Shown: piece by piece, positions 63,502-64,000 of the stretch
Numbering within the stretch: position 1 is the stretch's first letter
How the letters are laid out: every line of letters starts with the position of its first letter
Origin: Hyphomicrobiales bacterium
GTDB lineage: Bacteria > Pseudomonadota > Alphaproteobacteria > Rhizobiales > Beijerinckiaceae
Reading direction: 5' to 3'
NCBI GenBank assembly: GCA_027483505.1
Contig: JAIXUP010000009.1
Coordinates: forward strand, 1 to 64,000
DNA: 64,000 bases
The notes under the pieces: model-generated
Told to the model about the DNA's origin: nothing
The model's input: the letters and a program-made list of their open reading frames with translations, nothing else
Database searches by the model: none
Translations under genes and position numbers: made by a program

Positions 63502-64000
63502 TCAAAGCCGCGTGCCGCCGAAGCCTGTTGCTGCTGCTCCGATCGTGCAGGCTGCAGGGCTTGCAAGCACCAGTTCCACTGTGTCGCCCTGGCTGAGCGG
63601 CAGGATCGCCGAGACCGCTATGCTGTCGGTTGCGCCCGCACCGATGCTGCGTGCCGCGATGTTGCCGGACGGCGCGCCATTGCGGCTGCATGCGAGTTGC
63701 ACGGTGGCGGCGGTGCCGGCCATCGTGACCTGGACCTGCGCGGTGAACAGGTAACTGCCAGCGCGCGGCGCCGTGTAGGCGCAGCTTCCCGTGCTGTAGG
63801 CGGCGGATGCGATCCTTGCGACGGTGAGCGCCGTCAGTTTGGTCCATCCCGCGCCGCCCGGCACGCTCTGGCTGGCTCCAGCCTGACAGTCGAAGACGTG
63901 GGCCTCGATGGCGCTGTCGACATAGGCCTTGGTGGCGATCCCTGCTGCGGCGGTCGGTGCTGCGGCAACAGTGGCGAGCCCCGTCGTCCGGTCGACCCGC
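63502..64000 (-). CDS. Tail-fibre-like protein with C1q/jelly-roll-type C-terminal domain (5' end outside window)
   Basis: The C-terminal 165 residues of a longer gene that enters from the right edge. The visible part begins RVDRTTGLATVAAAP and GIATKAYVDSAIEAHVFD, words typical of phage tail-fibre and structural proteins. It then continues into a small beta-rich domain (KLTALTVARIASAAYST, SYLFTAQVQVTM, LSQGDTVELVLA) resembling C1q-like folds. A shorter reading from GTG 63864 is an artefact of the window end. It could belong to a prophage or a gene transfer agent. Confidence 0.65.
   Translation of the reverse strand, partial: RVDRTTGLATVAAAPTAAAGIATKAYVDSAIEAHVFDCQAGASQSVPGGAGWTKLTALTVARIASAAYSTGSCAYTAPRAGSYLFTAQVQVTMAGTAATVQLACSRNGAPSGNIAARSIGAGATDSIAVSAILPLSQGDTVELVLASPAACTIGAAATGFGGTRL

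Overview
The window is high-GC DNA with coding on both strands and no tRNA or rRNA gene. Gene content and order point to an alphaproteobacterium of the Hyphomicrobiales (Rhizobiales): ruvC-ruvA-ruvB-ybgC leading into tolQ, 6S RNA upstream of a 5-formyltetrahydrofolate cyclo-ligase gene, prmC-prfA-ptsP, DUF4167, DUF2293 and DUF1178 proteins, and a single-chain indolepyruvate ferredoxin oxidoreductase. I cannot name the genus from sequence alone.

Region 1 (1-9200) is mostly core genome. On the minus strand run ruvCAB, ybgC, a YcaQ/AlkX-type DNA glycosylase and tolQ (cut by the window edge). A TauE/SafE permease, a YebC/TACO1 protein, ExoD, a YmdB-type phosphoesterase, 5-formyl-THF cyclo-ligase and 6S RNA follow. 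Region 2 (9205-19066) is a hexuronate catabolic locus: an FCD-type GntR regulator with uxuA, divergent from uxaC-kduI-kduD-cupin(KdgF-like)-TRAP transporter-uxuB. It feeds both saturated hexuronates and unsaturated uronate breakdown products towards 2-keto-3-deoxygluconate. Region 3 (19073-32811) holds a PaaK-like ligase, a zinc peptidase, a branched-chain-type ABC importer (livF, SBP, livM, livH, livG) with an acyl-CoA synthetase, and indolepyruvate oxidoreductase. It suggests uptake and CoA activation of organic or aryl acids.

Region 4 (33000-45566) is housekeeping: clpB, DUF2293, MOSC, a repeat-rich DUF4167 protein, prmC, prfA, ptsP, a BioC-like methyltransferase, comF, grxC and DUF1178. 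Region 5 (45587-58703) is an amino-sugar and peptidoglycan-recycling locus: a peptide-type ABC importer, anmK, a double-SIS isomerase/deaminase-like protein, a GntR/UTRA regulator, murQ, an N-acetylglucosamine kinase-like gene, a murA and nagA. Together these encode a nearly complete route from anhydro-MurNAc or GlcNAc to fructose-6-phosphate, and a TGGTAT/ATACCA motif recurs in its three intergenic regions.

Region 6 (58807-63483) is the most unusual block. A two-subunit molybdenum hydroxylase (IorA/IorB type, Tat signal on the large subunit) is translationally coupled by a TTGA overlap to soxX-soxY-soxZ-soxA, with no soxB or soxCD in view. The SoxY carrier arm ends in GACVDGG instead of the usual GGCGG. 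The window closes inside a minus-strand tail-fibre-like gene, possibly from a prophage or gene transfer agent.
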